NCBI GenBank assembly: GCA_002336105.1
Contig: DDEQ01000039.1
Location: forward strand, 940 to 46,657
Source of the DNA: Chthonomonas sp. UBA1950
GTDB lineage: Bacteria > Armatimonadota > Fimbriimonadia > Fimbriimonadales > Fimbriimonadaceae
Length of the DNA: 45,718 nucleotides
Reading direction: 5' to 3'
Shown: piece by piece, positions 17,342 through 26,657 of the stretch
How the letters are laid out: the number at the start of each line of letters is the position of its first letter
Numbering within the stretch: position 1 is the stretch's first letter
Translations under genes and position numbers: made by a program
The notes under the pieces: generated by a model
What the model saw: the letters and a program-made list of their open reading frames with translations, nothing else
What the model was told of the DNA's origin: nothing
Database searches by the model: none

Positions 17342-18484
17342 TTATTGAACGAGTTCGCGAAGCCCATCCTCATCGACTTCCCGCCGTGAATCTGCCATGA
17401 CGAGGAAGGCATCGTAGATTTCTTCGAATCGCTCGTCGGTGAAGTTGTAGCCAATCTCTGCTAGTCTGTGTTTCAATCCGTGACGCCCCGATCTTGCCGT
17501 CAATATGATCTCGCTTTTCTCCGCGCCAACTAGCTTGGGGTCGATGATCTCGTAGGTTGATCGCTCTTTGAGAACGCCGTCTTGGTGGATTCCGCTGCTG
17601 TGCGCATACGCGTTCGCCCCGACGACTGCTTTGTTGCGCTGAACCACCATGCCCGTGAGTTTGGAAACGAGCCTGGAAGTTGGGAGCAGTTGGGTTGTGT
17701 CGATCTTTGTTCCGAGCGCGAACTTATCCTTCCTGATATATAGCGCCATGACCACCTCTTCAAGTGAGGTGTTTCCGGCCCGCTCGCCAATGCCGTTGAC
17801 CGTGACCTCCACTTGTCTTGCTCCTGCGATTACACCCGCCAAGGTGTTCGCGGTTGCCATGCCTAAGTCGTTATGGCAGTGACAGGAAAAGATTGCCTTG
17901 TCGCTGTTCGGGACGTGCTCGATGATGCCCTGAATTAGCTTGAAATATTCGTTTGGATAGGTGAATCCAGTGGTGTCCGGCACATTGATGGTCGTTGCTC
18001 CGGCGTTGATGACTGCTTCGACTACACGGTAGACATACTCAAGGTCGGCACGACCGCTGTCTTCCATAAAGTATTCGACGTCGTCGGTAAACTGTCGCGC
18101 GCACTTGACGGCGGCGACTCCAACTTCGAGGGCCTCTTCACGAGACATGCGCAGCTTATGCTGCAAATGGTTTTCGCTGACGCCTAATCCGGTGTGAATT
18201 CTTCGTCGCTCGGCAGGTTTCAAGGCTTCGGCGGCGACTTCGATATCCTTTGCTCGAGCCCGAGTGAGGCCGCAAATCGTGACGCCTTTCAGCTCTTTCG
18301 AGAGAGTATGGACACTTTCAAAGTCGCCTGGAGAGCTGATTGGGAAGCCAGCTTCAAGAATGTCGACGCCAAGGAGAACCAATTGGCGGCCAATCTCGAG
18401 CTTTTCAGCAAGAGAGAGATGCACGCCTGGACTCTGCTCACCATCGCGAAGAGTGGTATCGAAGACGAGAACGTGATCGGTCAT
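17342..18484 (-). CDS. leuA: 2-isopropylmalate synthase without the leucine-sensing domain
   Basis: The protein has 380 residues from ATG 18484. The HMGL-like TIM barrel is complete: DTTLRDGEQSPGVHLSLAEK at the N-terminus (catalytic Arg-Asp), CHCHNDLGMATANTLAG (metal-binding His pair), NGIGERAGNTSLEEVVMAL and SSGIHQDGVLKERSTYEII, which points to isopropylmalate rather than homocitrate synthase. It would condense 2-oxoisovalerate with acetyl-CoA, the first step of leucine synthesis. The usual 500-residue enzyme has a C-terminal LeuA dimer domain for leucine feedback. Here translation stops right after the linker (REVDEDGLRELVQ). TTG 18502, overlapping the preceding stop, is an alternative start. 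Confidence 0.9.
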   Translation of the reverse strand: MTDHVLVFDTTLRDGEQSPGVHLSLAEKLEIGRQLVLLGVDILEAGFPISSPGDFESVHTLSKELKGVTICGLTRARAKDIEVAAEALKPAERRRIHTGLGVSENHLQHKLRMSREEALEVGVAAVKCARQFTDDVEYFMEDSGRADLEYVYRVVEAVINAGATTINVPDTTGFTYPNEYFKLIQGIIEHVPNSDKAIFSCHCHNDLGMATANTLAGVIAGARQVEVTVNGIGERAGNTSLEEVVMALYIRKDKFALGTKIDTTQLLPTSRLVSKLTGMVVQRNKAVVGANAYAHSSGIHQDGVLKERSTYEIIDPKLVGAEKSEIILTARSGRHGLKHRLAEIGYNFTDERFEEIYDAFLVMADSRREVDEDGLRELVQ

Positions 18485-18498
18485 CCCGATATTATGAG

Positions 18499-19845
18499 TC
18501 AAATCTTGTTTAGGCGCTGGGCTACCGACTCTGCCGCAACGAATCCGGTTGAGAAGGCCGCTTGCAGGTTATAGCCTCCAACCGGGCCAGCGATGTCCAG
18601 AATTTCGCCGCATAAATAGAGTCCTTCGCACTTTAGAGAAGCCATGGTTTTGGGATCAACTTCATCGAGCGAAACTCCACCAGCAACCACCTCTCCCTTT
18701 TCGAGTGGAACTCCACTAACCGGACCGAGGGGATAAGCTTTGAGCAATTGAACAAGCTTTGACCTTTGTGGTTTCGTGAAGTTTGAGCCCACGGTTTCAT
18801 CGCGAATACCACATTGGTCAAGGATGTCCTCAATGACTCTTTCTGGTGCCATTGAGTGGACTGCTTGCCGAATCTGACGACGAGGGTTCTGCGATGCCGT
18901 TTTCAGCAGATCGTCGTTGAGTTGCTCAAAGTAGGTATTTGGCTGTAAGTCCACTTCCAGAATGACTTTGCCGCCGATCATGCTTTCAGCCACGATCCGG
19001 CTGATTCCGAGTGCACATGGACCACTGATTCCGGTGTGCGTGAACAGGACATCACCACGCCACTTTGCGATCTCCCTATTCTCCTTCCGAGCCCGCAAAA
19101 TGATGTCTCGAAGCGCCACTCCAGACCAATCGGTCCGCTTGTGAGTGAGGTTGATCGGCGCGAGAGCGGCACGAATTGGGGTTACCGTATGTCCCATTTC
19201 CCGCATCCAGGGCCAGCCATCGCCTGTTGTCCCGCTGTTCGGGTAGCTACTACCACCCGTCGCAATGATGACGTTGGCACAATCGATCTGGTCGAGTTGT
19301 GGACCTTCGGCGCACTGATCTTGAGCTAGAACTTCCTGCAACAATGCCTGCGATCCGAACCGATGTTCTGCTTGCCTCTGCTTCGATTCAGTTTGCGCTA
19401 AGTGAATGGTGAAGTGGTCATCGTGCTTGGAGATTTTGGTGACCTGGGAGTCTTTCCAAACTTCGACCCCAGCCTCTTCCAAGTAAGAAATCAGGATGCC
19501 AACCACGTCTTTCGCGGTGCCGTTGACGGGGAAGACACGCCCATCGGGCCGGACCATTGTTTCCAGCCCACGATCATGCAGAAGGTCAAGAACTTGCTGG
19601 TTCGTGTACCGGTAAAAGCTGGGACGGAGAAACCTCGCTTCGGGTTGGCGGAACGCCTTGAGGACAGCTTCAATCGGACCGTCATGGGTGATGTTGCATT
19701 TACCGCCTCCGCTGATCATGATCTTCGTGCCGATCCGGTTCGTCTTTTCGATCAGCAGAACGTTGGCTCCGAGAGTGGCGGCGCGCCAGGCAGCTATGAT
19801 TCCCGCTGCCCCTGCTCCAACCACGACCACATCTGGCGACATCAC
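18499..19845 (-). CDS. HI0933-like NAD(P)/FAD-dependent oxidoreductase
   Basis: The protein has 448 residues. The N-terminal Rossmann motif VVVVGAGAAGIIAAWRAATLG is followed by IEKTNRIGTKIMISGGGKCN, the signature of the HI0933/BaiN/YhiN flavoprotein family, and LYLCGEILDIAGPVGGYNLQ near the C-terminus completes FAD binding. A DGRVFPV motif sits near residue 100. The physiological substrate of this family is mostly unknown. It is predicted to be cytoplasmic. The gene is followed by leuA with 14 bp or a direct overlap, depending on the leuA start, and preceded after 18 bp by the exported protein gene, so the three may form one transcript. Confidence 0.93.
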   Translation of the reverse strand: MMSPDVVVVGAGAAGIIAAWRAATLGANVLLIEKTNRIGTKIMISGGGKCNITHDGPIEAVLKAFRQPEARFLRPSFYRYTNQQVLDLLHDRGLETMVRPDGRVFPVNGTAKDVVGILISYLEEAGVEVWKDSQVTKISKHDDHFTIHLAQTESKQRQAEHRFGSQALLQEVLAQDQCAEGPQLDQIDCANVIIATGGSSYPNSGTTGDGWPWMREMGHTVTPIRAALAPINLTHKRTDWSGVALRDIILRARKENREIAKWRGDVLFTHTGISGPCALGISRIVAESMIGGKVILEVDLQPNTYFEQLNDDLLKTASQNPRRQIRQAVHSMAPERVIEDILDQCGIRDETVGSNFTKPQRSKLVQLLKAYPLGPVSGVPLEKGEVVAGGVSLDEVDPKTMASLKCEGLYLCGEILDIAGPVGGYNLQAAFSTGFVAAESVAQRLNKI

Positions 19846-19863
19846 CTCAAAAGGGTACCGCGC

Positions 19864-21684
19864 CTACTTTTCCGCAGGCTTCACTCTTAGTACGATGTCG
19901 AACCGAACTCCGGAATCTTTTTTCGTTCCAAAGTTGATGGTCGCTCCTTCGGCATCCCGCACTCGAATTCCATTCCATTGCTCATCGTAATCATAAATTC
20001 GGTTTGTCTCCAGTGCTGCCATTCGATAAGGTGAAGATGAGGTGTCTACATAAAATAGACCCATATTCCTTGGTAGAGCCGGGGCGCCTGGAAGCAGATA
20101 CATGAGCTGCTCGAAAGAGGGGAACCGATCTCGTAAGTTTCGAAACAGCTCATACACATACATTTCCCGCTGATTAGGGAACATGTCTCCGACGAAAAGG
20201 CCCCTGGATGCTGCGGCAGATCTTCCGTTTGGACCCAAGTTGAACCAAAGTTTGAGCGCGCCAGTGTTCGCTACTAGAGGGTTGATCGGAAAGCTTGAAA
20301 CGACTGTTGTTCTATCGATGTTCGTGCCCTGCTGATCGGTAATACCGTTCGCGAACTCGGCATAATCCATGATGGTCAGTGGCCTTAGTTTCATCCGTTT
20401 TTCCATCATCGAAAACAAGGACTCATTGATCTCGGTTTCGTTGAGAAGCCATGCTCGCCGATGCCGAAGCATAAGCCATCCTTTAGCTGACCTAACTCGG
20501 GCGTTATTCCAGCTGATATAAGGCGAACTCCACCCATTGTGCCGCTTTAACCATTCGCCGATATCCGTCGCCGTCTGTTGCTTGGCGATATTCATGGGGA
20601 TGCGAAAGGAGTCAGAAATGATCGGTACGCCACTCTTCTTGTGGAGCCATTGCAGGTTGTCGGCGAGACTGAGGGTGTTGTACTCGGTGCTTTTTGGCCA
20701 CTCCGCTTTGCTCGCGAGTTTTGTCTGAAGTACAGAATCGTCCTTTGCCTTTTCCCATTCGGCCATTCGTTTTGTGTAGTCTGATTTAGAGAGCGCACTT
20801 TGCACTTCCAAACTGGAGATCGAGTCGAAGGTTGGCGTCATCGAAACACCACCTCCTTCGCTTCTTCGAATGAGTCGCCACGATGTTTTCAGAGCCCGCT
20901 TATAGGGATCAAACTGCCAAACAGAAACTAACCCATCAAATGGAGTCGATCCCTGCGAGTTTGCAGCGAACTTCGACTCTTTGAGGGCTTCTTCAGGGAT
21001 CCTAATCGACCCAGGCAGGTTGTAGTTCGTTGCGACGACAATGTCGCCGTTCATCACTCGATCGATATCCTGGTTCGTAAGGTGGCTTGCGATCACCCCG
21101 AGGTCATAGTCGCGTCTGTCTTCATTAAGATCACCGATCAAGGAAAGCCTGCGCTGGACCTCCGCAAGTTGTTGCTTGCCTCCTTCCGAAGTATCTTGAT
21201 TCAGTTGTTTTTTGCGTTCATTTAGGGATCTTGCCTCTTGCTGAAGTTGTTCCAACGGAGTGCTTGCCAAAGACGCCATGTCATGAATTCGTTTAACACA
21301 GGCTGCTCGGCTGGCGCTATTAAAAGCAGAGGTGATTAGTCGCTCTTCTCGGGCAAAGTCTTCGTTGAGGTGGACGTGATAGCCGAGTTCTGGCTTTTTC
21401 GGGTCCTCCAGATCGATGTCTACAAACATCGTCTCCTTGACTTTCTCTAACAAGGTTTTGGTTGATATTTCCTCGCAAAAGAGGGCAATCTTGCGTTCCT
21501 TGATCGCCTTATCAACTCGAAATGGGACGCTTGACGACTGCGAGACTCGTGAGAAGAAAAGTTCTAGTGGCAGATAACGCTCATCAAACGTTAGCTTCTT
21601 GCTGAACCGAGTGTCGCTATCTAGTTGAGCATTTGCACTAATTACAAAGCCGAAAGCAACGACGCCAAAAATAGCCCGGAACAT
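19864..21684 (-). CDS. Exported hypothetical protein with STN/secretin-like N-terminal region
   Basis: The protein has 606 residues and a signal peptide (MFRAIFGVVAFGFVISANAQ). Residues 25-95 (LPLELFFSRVSQSSSVPFRV, then KIALFCEEISTKTLLEKVKE) resemble the small STN/secretin N-domain used in envelope assemblies. A second similar unit appears near residues 340-380 (LADNLQWLHKKSGVPIISD, then TATDIGEWLKR). A charged coiled-coil-like stretch lies at about 140-185. No secretin barrel is present. I cannot assign a function. A role in an envelope complex is inferred only from the STN-like repeats. The gene is divergent from mfd and leads a run with the flavoprotein and leuA. Confidence 0.75.
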   Translation of the reverse strand: MFRAIFGVVAFGFVISANAQLDSDTRFSKKLTFDERYLPLELFFSRVSQSSSVPFRVDKAIKERKIALFCEEISTKTLLEKVKETMFVDIDLEDPKKPELGYHVHLNEDFAREERLITSAFNSASRAACVKRIHDMASLASTPLEQLQQEARSLNERKKQLNQDTSEGGKQQLAEVQRRLSLIGDLNEDRRDYDLGVIASHLTNQDIDRVMNGDIVVATNYNLPGSIRIPEEALKESKFAANSQGSTPFDGLVSVWQFDPYKRALKTSWRLIRRSEGGGVSMTPTFDSISSLEVQSALSKSDYTKRMAEWEKAKDDSVLQTKLASKAEWPKSTEYNTLSLADNLQWLHKKSGVPIISDSFRIPMNIAKQQTATDIGEWLKRHNGWSSPYISWNNARVRSAKGWLMLRHRRAWLLNETEINESLFSMMEKRMKLRPLTIMDYAEFANGITDQQGTNIDRTTVVSSFPINPLVANTGALKLWFNLGPNGRSAAASRGLFVGDMFPNQREMYVYELFRNLRDRFPSFEQLMYLLPGAPALPRNMGLFYVDTSSSPYRMAALETNRIYDYDEQWNGIRVRDAEGATINFGTKKDSGVRFDIVLRVKPAEK

Positions 21685-21815
21685 GACATCTGGTAGACGG
21701 AAAGCAAGATGGGTTCGTTTATTGAAATTCCTGAATACACTGCTTTAGCGGCTAGAATCTTGCAGACGCTCCAGGCGGTGAACTTATGCCGTTCACTGGT
21801 ATTCTTTGAGGGTCT

Positions 21816-24800
21816 ATGCGCACGGCCGACTTGGCGCGACGCTTTTCTGAAAATAGCGAGCTTTCTGAACTTCTAGACCTCCAGCAGAGCGTGGAATGGC
21901 GCTCCATTTGCTACGAGGCCCGTCCGGTGCTGCTTGCCGCTTCTTATTTAAGCAAGCCCACAAAAACACTGATCGTCACAACCAGCTATGATCGTGCTTT
22001 AGCTTGGCAAGCAAAATTACAGATTTGTGGCATTCCAAAAGAGTCGATTAGCCAACTTCCAAGTGGTTCGTCCGCCCTTTTTGAGGACGCGGCCCCGGAA
22101 CATATTGCCCTTTCTGACCGCCTAGGGGCATTGCGAATGCTCGCTCAAGATGCGCCGAACATCGTCATCGCAACGGTCCAGAGTGCTCTTGAACGAACCA
22201 TCCCGAAGGATGTTTTGCTCGATGCATACATCACGATAAAGCCAGGCGATGAAATCAGTCCAGATAAACTGCTTCGACAGCTTGTGAGCCTCGGGTATGA
22301 GCCTCAGGAACCGGTTCGGTTGCCGGGCCAATTCAGTCGCCGAGGTGGGATCATCGACATTTTTGCGACGGGGCGCGATCTTCCCGTTCGAATCGAGCTT
22401 TTCGGAGACGAAATCGAATCAATACGCATGTTCGATCCGAACACGCAAAGGTCGGTCGATACCATTCCGGAGCTGTCCCTTTCTCCGAGCCGGGAAACTT
22501 TGTTTACTGGGCAAGAAGAAGGGTATCAAGAGATGATTCTAGATTCGGCTGAGCGTGAATCCGGCTTGCTTGATCACGACGCGGCTGAGCGCCTCCTCGA
22601 AACGATTTCCGAAGATGCCGAAGGCCTGGTCAACCGAGTTTTCTTCAACCGGCTTGATTTGTACCGGCCGCTTTTGCACCCAGATTCAGGGTGTGCTGTG
22701 GACTTGCTGGAAGAGAACGAGTTGCTTGTCCTCGACGAACCCCTAGAACTCGAAACCATTGCTAACCGCACTTCTGAGGACTTATCGCAGGCGCTTCAGG
22801 CAAGGCATCATCGTGGTGAAATTCTTGCGAGCATGGCGAACGACTTTTGCGTTCCCATCGAACAGGTTTCGTATCACCCACGAACTCTTGCCCTATGTGC
22901 CTTCGACGCTTTGCCCGATTGGCTAGACATCACGCGTCAAAGAGAAATTTCGGCCGTTAGTCTTGAGGCATATCGAGGCAGATCCGAGACGCTCACGCTG
23001 ACGCTGAAGACCTACCTCAAAGACGGATATGAGGTCACATTTACAACCGACCAGCCCAATCGTGCGACGAACGTTCTTGCTGGTGCAGAGATTTTCGCTT
23101 CGGCAGAAGAGTTTGGCCCTGGCACACCTACGGTTGTTCAAGGCAACCTCGGTGGTGGATTTGTCCTTAGCCACTTCAATACAGCAGTTATTTCTGACGC
23201 GGAGCTGTTTGGTGTCGCGCGGCTTCGTCTACCGCAGAAACGCTTCATGGAAGGTGCGCCGGTTAACACGGTGCTTGACCTCAAACCCGGTGACTACGTT
23301 GTTCACATTCACTTTGGAATTGGCATCTTTAGAGGACTAACTAAGAAGGAAGTCGACGGGGTGGAACGTGAGTTCTTATTTATCGAATACCAGGCTCCCG
23401 ACAAGCTATTCGTCCCGGCGGACCAGCTCGATCGAATTCAGAAGTATCTGAACCCCAGCGACGAAAACCCGAAGCTGAACAAACTCACTGGTAACGAGTG
23501 GACTCGTACGCTGAGCAAAGCCAAGGAAGAGGCAAAGGCATTTGCCAGAGATTTGGTCAAACTCTACGCCGAACGCAAGCGAGTTACCCGCCAGGAATAC
23601 GGACCCGATACCCCATTCCAGCAGGAAATGGAGCAGACCTTCCCTTGGGTTGAAACCCCGAGTCAGCTCACCGCAATTCGAGATGTAAAGGTCGATATGC
23701 GGATGGAATATCCGATGGACCGACTTGTGTGCGGAGACGTTGGATTTGGGAAAACCGAGATCGCGATACGCGCCGCATTTAAGGCCGTTCAATCAGGTCG
23801 CCAAGTTGCCGTCTTGTGTCCAACAACGATTCTGAGCGAACAACACTACCGAAACTTTCTAGATAGGTTAGGTTCGTTTGGAACTCAGATTGGACTCATC
23901 AATCGATTTACGCACACTCAAGAGAAGCACCGCATCATGAAAGCTCTGAAGTCCGGTGAGCTTGAAATGATTATCGGTACACACTCGCTCCTTGGGGTTG
24001 GCGTCGAGTTCAAGCAGTTGGGAATGGTGATTATCGACGAGGAGCAGCGCTTTGGTGTCAAGCAAAAAGAGATGCTCAAGAACTTGCGCACCGAGGTCGA
24101 TGTTTTGACGCTCTCTGCAACCCCTATTCCTCGAACGCTCAGCATGGCCCTGATGGATATCCGTCAGATGTCGCTGATCAACGACCCGCCCCCGGGACGA
24201 CTGCCGATTCGAACCTTTGTCCGCCCTTATGCAAATGAGGTGGTCCGCGAAGCGATCTTCCGGGAGCTATCACGTGGGGGACAGATTTTCTACGTTTACA
24301 ACCGAGTTGAGGGCATTCACCACGTTGCCGAGAAGCTACGCAAGATGATTCCGTCTGCGCGAATCGGAGTCGGGCATGGTCAGATGAACGAGAAGGAACT
24401 CGAACCGATCATGGTTGGGTTTGTAAAAGGTGAAATCGACATACTTCTCTCGACAACGATTGTTGAGAGCGGAATTGACATTCCAAATGCGAATACGCTG
24501 ATTGTCGAGAACGCGGATCGATTGGGTCTCGCTCAGCTATATCAGTTAAGAGGACGTGTTGGTCGTTCTGACCGTCAGGCCTACGGCTACTTCCTGTACC
24601 AAGGCAAGATGGAAGAAAAGCCGCTGACGGTGGAAGAAGCCCAACGACAAGCATCCGGGCTGAAGGTGAAAAAGCGCTTTGGGTCGGTTACCGAAGGCGC
24701 TATGGCTCGACTTCAAGCACTTCAAGAGTTCTCTTCGCTTGGATCTGGATACTCGCTTGCGTTTCGCGACTTGCAAATTCGCGGAGCTGGTGAACTCCTC

Positions 24801-25403
24801 GGGGCCAAACAAAGCGGCACAATGGTCACAGTCGGCTACGAGCTTTACACGCAACTGATCAACGAAGCAGTTGCCATGCTGAAAAACTCAGTCGATGGAA
24901 CCCCTGCCGAACTCGCGGACGAAGTGCGCGACCCGCTGGAATCGCTTGAGCCTCTGCCGCAGTTTGAGGTCCCAGTAGTTGCTCTGTTGCCAGAGTCATA
25001 CATTAAAGACCAAGCTCAGCGGCTGTTCTATTACCAACAGATGATGTCGGCTCGAAACCAGACTCGTCTTGGGGAAGTTCAGTCTGAGATTGAAGATAGA
25101 TACGGCCGAGCGATGTTAGAGGTCACTCAAGCTTTTGCGATCATGTCGTTAAGGTTGCAAGCTAGAGAATTGGGCATCAACAAACTTGATGCCCGACAAG
25201 GCAGGATTTCGATTCAGTTCACTGATCGAAGCACGATTCCGCCAATGGCGATCTCGATTCTTGGCAAGAAGAATCGAGAATGCTATGCAACACGCGAATC
25301 GGTGATATGGCCGTATGCAGGGGCGCCAATTCCAGCGATTGACAGATTCCTCACCACGTTTAAGGCAGCGCTTGCTGAGGTCGAGAGGATCAAGCGGGTT
25401 TAA
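21816..25403 (+). CDS. mfd: Transcription-repair coupling factor Mfd
   Basis: The protein has 1195 residues, full length. The UvrB-like N-terminal module includes YEPQEPVRLPGQFSRRGGII. The RNA polymerase interaction (CarD-like) domain lies near residues 486-545 (DLKPGDYVVHIHFGIGIFRG). The superfamily 2 translocase has Walker A CGDVGFGKTE near 638, motif II IIDEEQRFGVKQKE near 740, LSATPIPRTLSMAL, and motif VI with LYQLRGRVGRSDR. The C-terminal TRCF domain follows. Mfd removes RNA polymerase stalled at DNA lesions and recruits UvrA. GAGGG just before ATG 21816 supports the start. The stop codon overlaps that of the convergent DinB-family gene. Confidence 0.98.
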   Translation: MRTADLARRFSENSELSELLDLQQSVEWRSICYEARPVLLAASYLSKPTKTLIVTTSYDRALAWQAKLQICGIPKESISQLPSGSSALFEDAAPEHIALSDRLGALRMLAQDAPNIVIATVQSALERTIPKDVLLDAYITIKPGDEISPDKLLRQLVSLGYEPQEPVRLPGQFSRRGGIIDIFATGRDLPVRIELFGDEIESIRMFDPNTQRSVDTIPELSLSPSRETLFTGQEEGYQEMILDSAERESGLLDHDAAERLLETISEDAEGLVNRVFFNRLDLYRPLLHPDSGCAVDLLEENELLVLDEPLELETIANRTSEDLSQALQARHHRGEILASMANDFCVPIEQVSYHPRTLALCAFDALPDWLDITRQREISAVSLEAYRGRSETLTLTLKTYLKDGYEVTFTTDQPNRATNVLAGAEIFASAEEFGPGTPTVVQGNLGGGFVLSHFNTAVISDAELFGVARLRLPQKRFMEGAPVNTVLDLKPGDYVVHIHFGIGIFRGLTKKEVDGVEREFLFIEYQAPDKLFVPADQLDRIQKYLNPSDENPKLNKLTGNEWTRTLSKAKEEAKAFARDLVKLYAERKRVTRQEYGPDTPFQQEMEQTFPWVETPSQLTAIRDVKVDMRMEYPMDRLVCGDVGFGKTEIAIRAAFKAVQSGRQVAVLCPTTILSEQHYRNFLDRLGSFGTQIGLINRFTHTQEKHRIMKALKSGELEMIIGTHSLLGVGVEFKQLGMVIIDEEQRFGVKQKEMLKNLRTEVDVLTLSATPIPRTLSMALMDIRQMSLINDPPPGRLPIRTFVRPYANEVVREAIFRELSRGGQIFYVYNRVEGIHHVAEKLRKMIPSARIGVGHGQMNEKELEPIMVGFVKGEIDILLSTTIVESGIDIPNANTLIVENADRLGLAQLYQLRGRVGRSDRQAYGYFLYQGKMEEKPLTVEEAQRQASGLKVKKRFGSVTEGAMARLQALQEFSSLGSGYSLAFRDLQIRGAGELLGAKQSGTMVTVGYELYTQLINEAVAMLKNSVDGTPAELADEVRDPLESLEPLPQFEVPVVALLPESYIKDQAQRLFYYQQMMSARNQTRLGEVQSEIEDRYGRAMLEVTQAFAIMSLRLQARELGINKLDARQGRISIQFTDRSTIPPMAISILGKKNRECYATRESVIWPYAGAPIPAIDRFLTTFKAALAEVERIKRV

Positions 25404-25906
25404 GCCTCCCAGACTTCAGTGCGCCACTCGCCCCAAACATTCTCTTCTTCCCACTCTTCGGTTGGCTCAAGGCCAGCCAGCCGAAGAGCTAGCAAAATCT
25501 GCCCAACGTGCCAGCCCTCATGCCAAATCAGATGCTGAATATAGAGCAAAGGATTGTCGTACCAACCCGCTTTATTGACGCCACCGCGAAGGGCTGCTTC
25601 GACAGCATCTCGTACTGCCTTTGCGCTTGAACTCAGAAGTTCCTGTATGTGATCGAGTGCCTCCTTCTTGTTGGAATCTCCCGTTTTGAGCGACTCAAGA
25701 AGAGTCTTTTTGATCTCGGGATCTACCTGGCCCAGAAAGTAAATCCGTGTTTTCACAACGTGCTCAAGTTGCTCGAAAACCGTACCGCTATCAGCCGCCG
25801 GGCGTAAACCTGATGTGTCTGCGTTGATAATCGAAGCCACTTTACTTACGATTCGCGCTTGTCGGTCCCAAGAGTCAAGGATAGCGCCTAGAAGATCGGA
25901 ATACAT
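25400..25906 (-). CDS. DinB superfamily protein
   Basis: The protein has 168 residues in a four-helix-bundle layout. HLIWHEGWHVGQILLALRLAG near the C-terminus carries the His residues that bind a divalent metal in DinB/YfiT-like proteins, and EQLEHVVKTRIYFLGQV near the N-terminus matches the first helix. Members include thiol-dependent S-transferases (bacillithiol or mycothiol related) and proteins of unknown role. The specific activity is unknown here. The gene is convergent with mfd: the two stop codons share bases in TTAA at 25400-25403. A second DinB-family gene is at 31383. Confidence 0.82.
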   Translation of the reverse strand: MYSDLLGAILDSWDRQARIVSKVASIINADTSGLRPAADSGTVFEQLEHVVKTRIYFLGQVDPEIKKTLLESLKTGDSNKKEALDHIQELLSSSAKAVRDAVEAALRGGVNKAGWYDNPLLYIQHLIWHEGWHVGQILLALRLAGLEPTEEWEEENVWGEWRTEVWEA

Positions 25907-26229
25907 AGACAGAAGTCTACGTTATATATGCTGAAATCGCAATAGGATTGTGTTAATTTCTTTGAGACTCCTTTCGTCTCGATGTTTCAATCCCTGCGAC
26001 ATTGAGCGTTAGCTAACAAATTGTTGGATTGGGGGAGTGCAAACCTGCTCGATTTGGAAATAGCGCTGTTCTTTAGCGCTCCTGAGCCCTGCAAAAATAA
26101 AAAGAGACGCCGTTAAGCACCGAACTCAATAGGCGACCTGCGGGGGCAAAATGCCTTAAATGAGCATTGGTCTAAACGACTTTGTTTGATCCAATGCTCA
26201 TCTAGAGTTTTCTAATGCTTGGTCGAAGC
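25907..26229. other. Gene-free stretch with several hairpins
   Basis: No credible ORF is present. Visible structures are GAGAC-tcctttc-GTCTC near 25964-25980, AGCGCT (26062-26067) repeated at 26075-26080 as a 6-bp hairpin, a small GGCA-aaa-TGCC hairpin near 26145-26155, and the long inverted repeat at 26160-26201. The cluster could be a structured untranslated RNA or simply terminators. I could not match it to a known RNA class. Confidence 0.4.
26160..26201 (-). terminator. Hairpin downstream of the riboswitch-controlled small gene
   Basis: ATGAGCATTGG (26160-26170) and CCAATGCTCAT (26191-26201) form a perfect 11-bp stem with a 20-nt loop that contains further AAAC/GTTT pairing. It lies 28 bp past the stop of the minus-strand gene ending at 26230. 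Read on the minus strand, the bases after the stem are only weakly U-rich. Confidence 0.65.
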
Positions 26230-26607
26230 TTAGGAGGAATACTCCATGAACGGGTGCTCTGTTTCCGGTTCGGGCACGACGACACGCGGACGCTGGACTG
26301 GCCGTAATGGGTTCTTCTTCAAGATTGCCTCGTCTAATCGGGAAACCCATTTGAACGTAGCCATAAGATAAGACGTGGCCCTTGAACGGAGTTGAATCCA
26401 TCTTTCGCAGAAGAAAAATTGTTGTTCAGAATCAGCGAGATTGCGAGCATGAACGAGCACTTCGAGTCGTTCTGAATTATCCTTGACGGCATTCTGAATC
26501 GCCATCATTTTTTGCCTTTTTGAAAGCTTTGGATCTTGGATCAACTTCCGAGTGTTCTCAACCAACTGAAATTGAAATGCTTGTTCAGCGCTAGTCATTG
26601 ACGACAT
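26230..26607 (-). CDS. Small helical protein of unknown family, controlled by a c-di-AMP riboswitch
   Basis: The protein has 125 residues, no signal peptide and no membrane segment. It is predicted mostly helical: AEQAFQFQLVENTRKLIQD, then LSKRQKMMAIQNAVKDNSER, then a C-terminal proline-rich tail (LRPVQRPRVVVPEPETEHPF). I do not recognise the family. It has a full-length paralogue at 30664-31029 (shared AEQxF, QLVEN, QK, IxNAVKxNS, LRxxATxYxxAT, W). GGAGG at 26613-26617 is a strong ribosome binding site, 5 nt before ATG 26607. Its leader carries a ydaO-type aptamer, so c-di-AMP probably lowers its expression. Known ydaO targets are mainly potassium, osmolyte and cell-wall genes; whether this protein belongs to such a process is unknown. 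Confidence 0.85.
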   Translation of the reverse strand: MSSMTSAEQAFQFQLVENTRKLIQDPKLSKRQKMMAIQNAVKDNSERLEVLVHARNLADSEQQFFFCERWIQLRSRATSYLMATFKWVSRLDEAILKKNPLRPVQRPRVVVPEPETEHPFMEYSS

Positions 26608-26612
26608 AAACC

Positions 26613-26657
26613 CCTCCTATGCGTCAGGTCAGTGAGAATTGGCAAACCCATATTCTC
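26613..26657 (-). promoter_or_regulatory. Ribosome-binding-site-proximal leader element, copy B
   Basis: On the minus strand the 27 nt from 26639 to 26613 (ATTCTCACTGACC, then TGACGCATAGGAGG) closely match the same position upstream of the paralogue at 30664-31029. ATTCTC (26639-26634) can pair with GAGAAT (26657-26652), which is the 3' edge of the riboswitch aptamer. This could link ligand binding to access to the ribosome binding site. The pairing was worked out by eye. Confidence 0.65.

Noticed and set aside
25984..25998. GTTTCAATCCCTG, which resembles part of a CRISPR repeat
   Set aside because: Only one copy exists, with no spaced repetition and no cas genes nearby.
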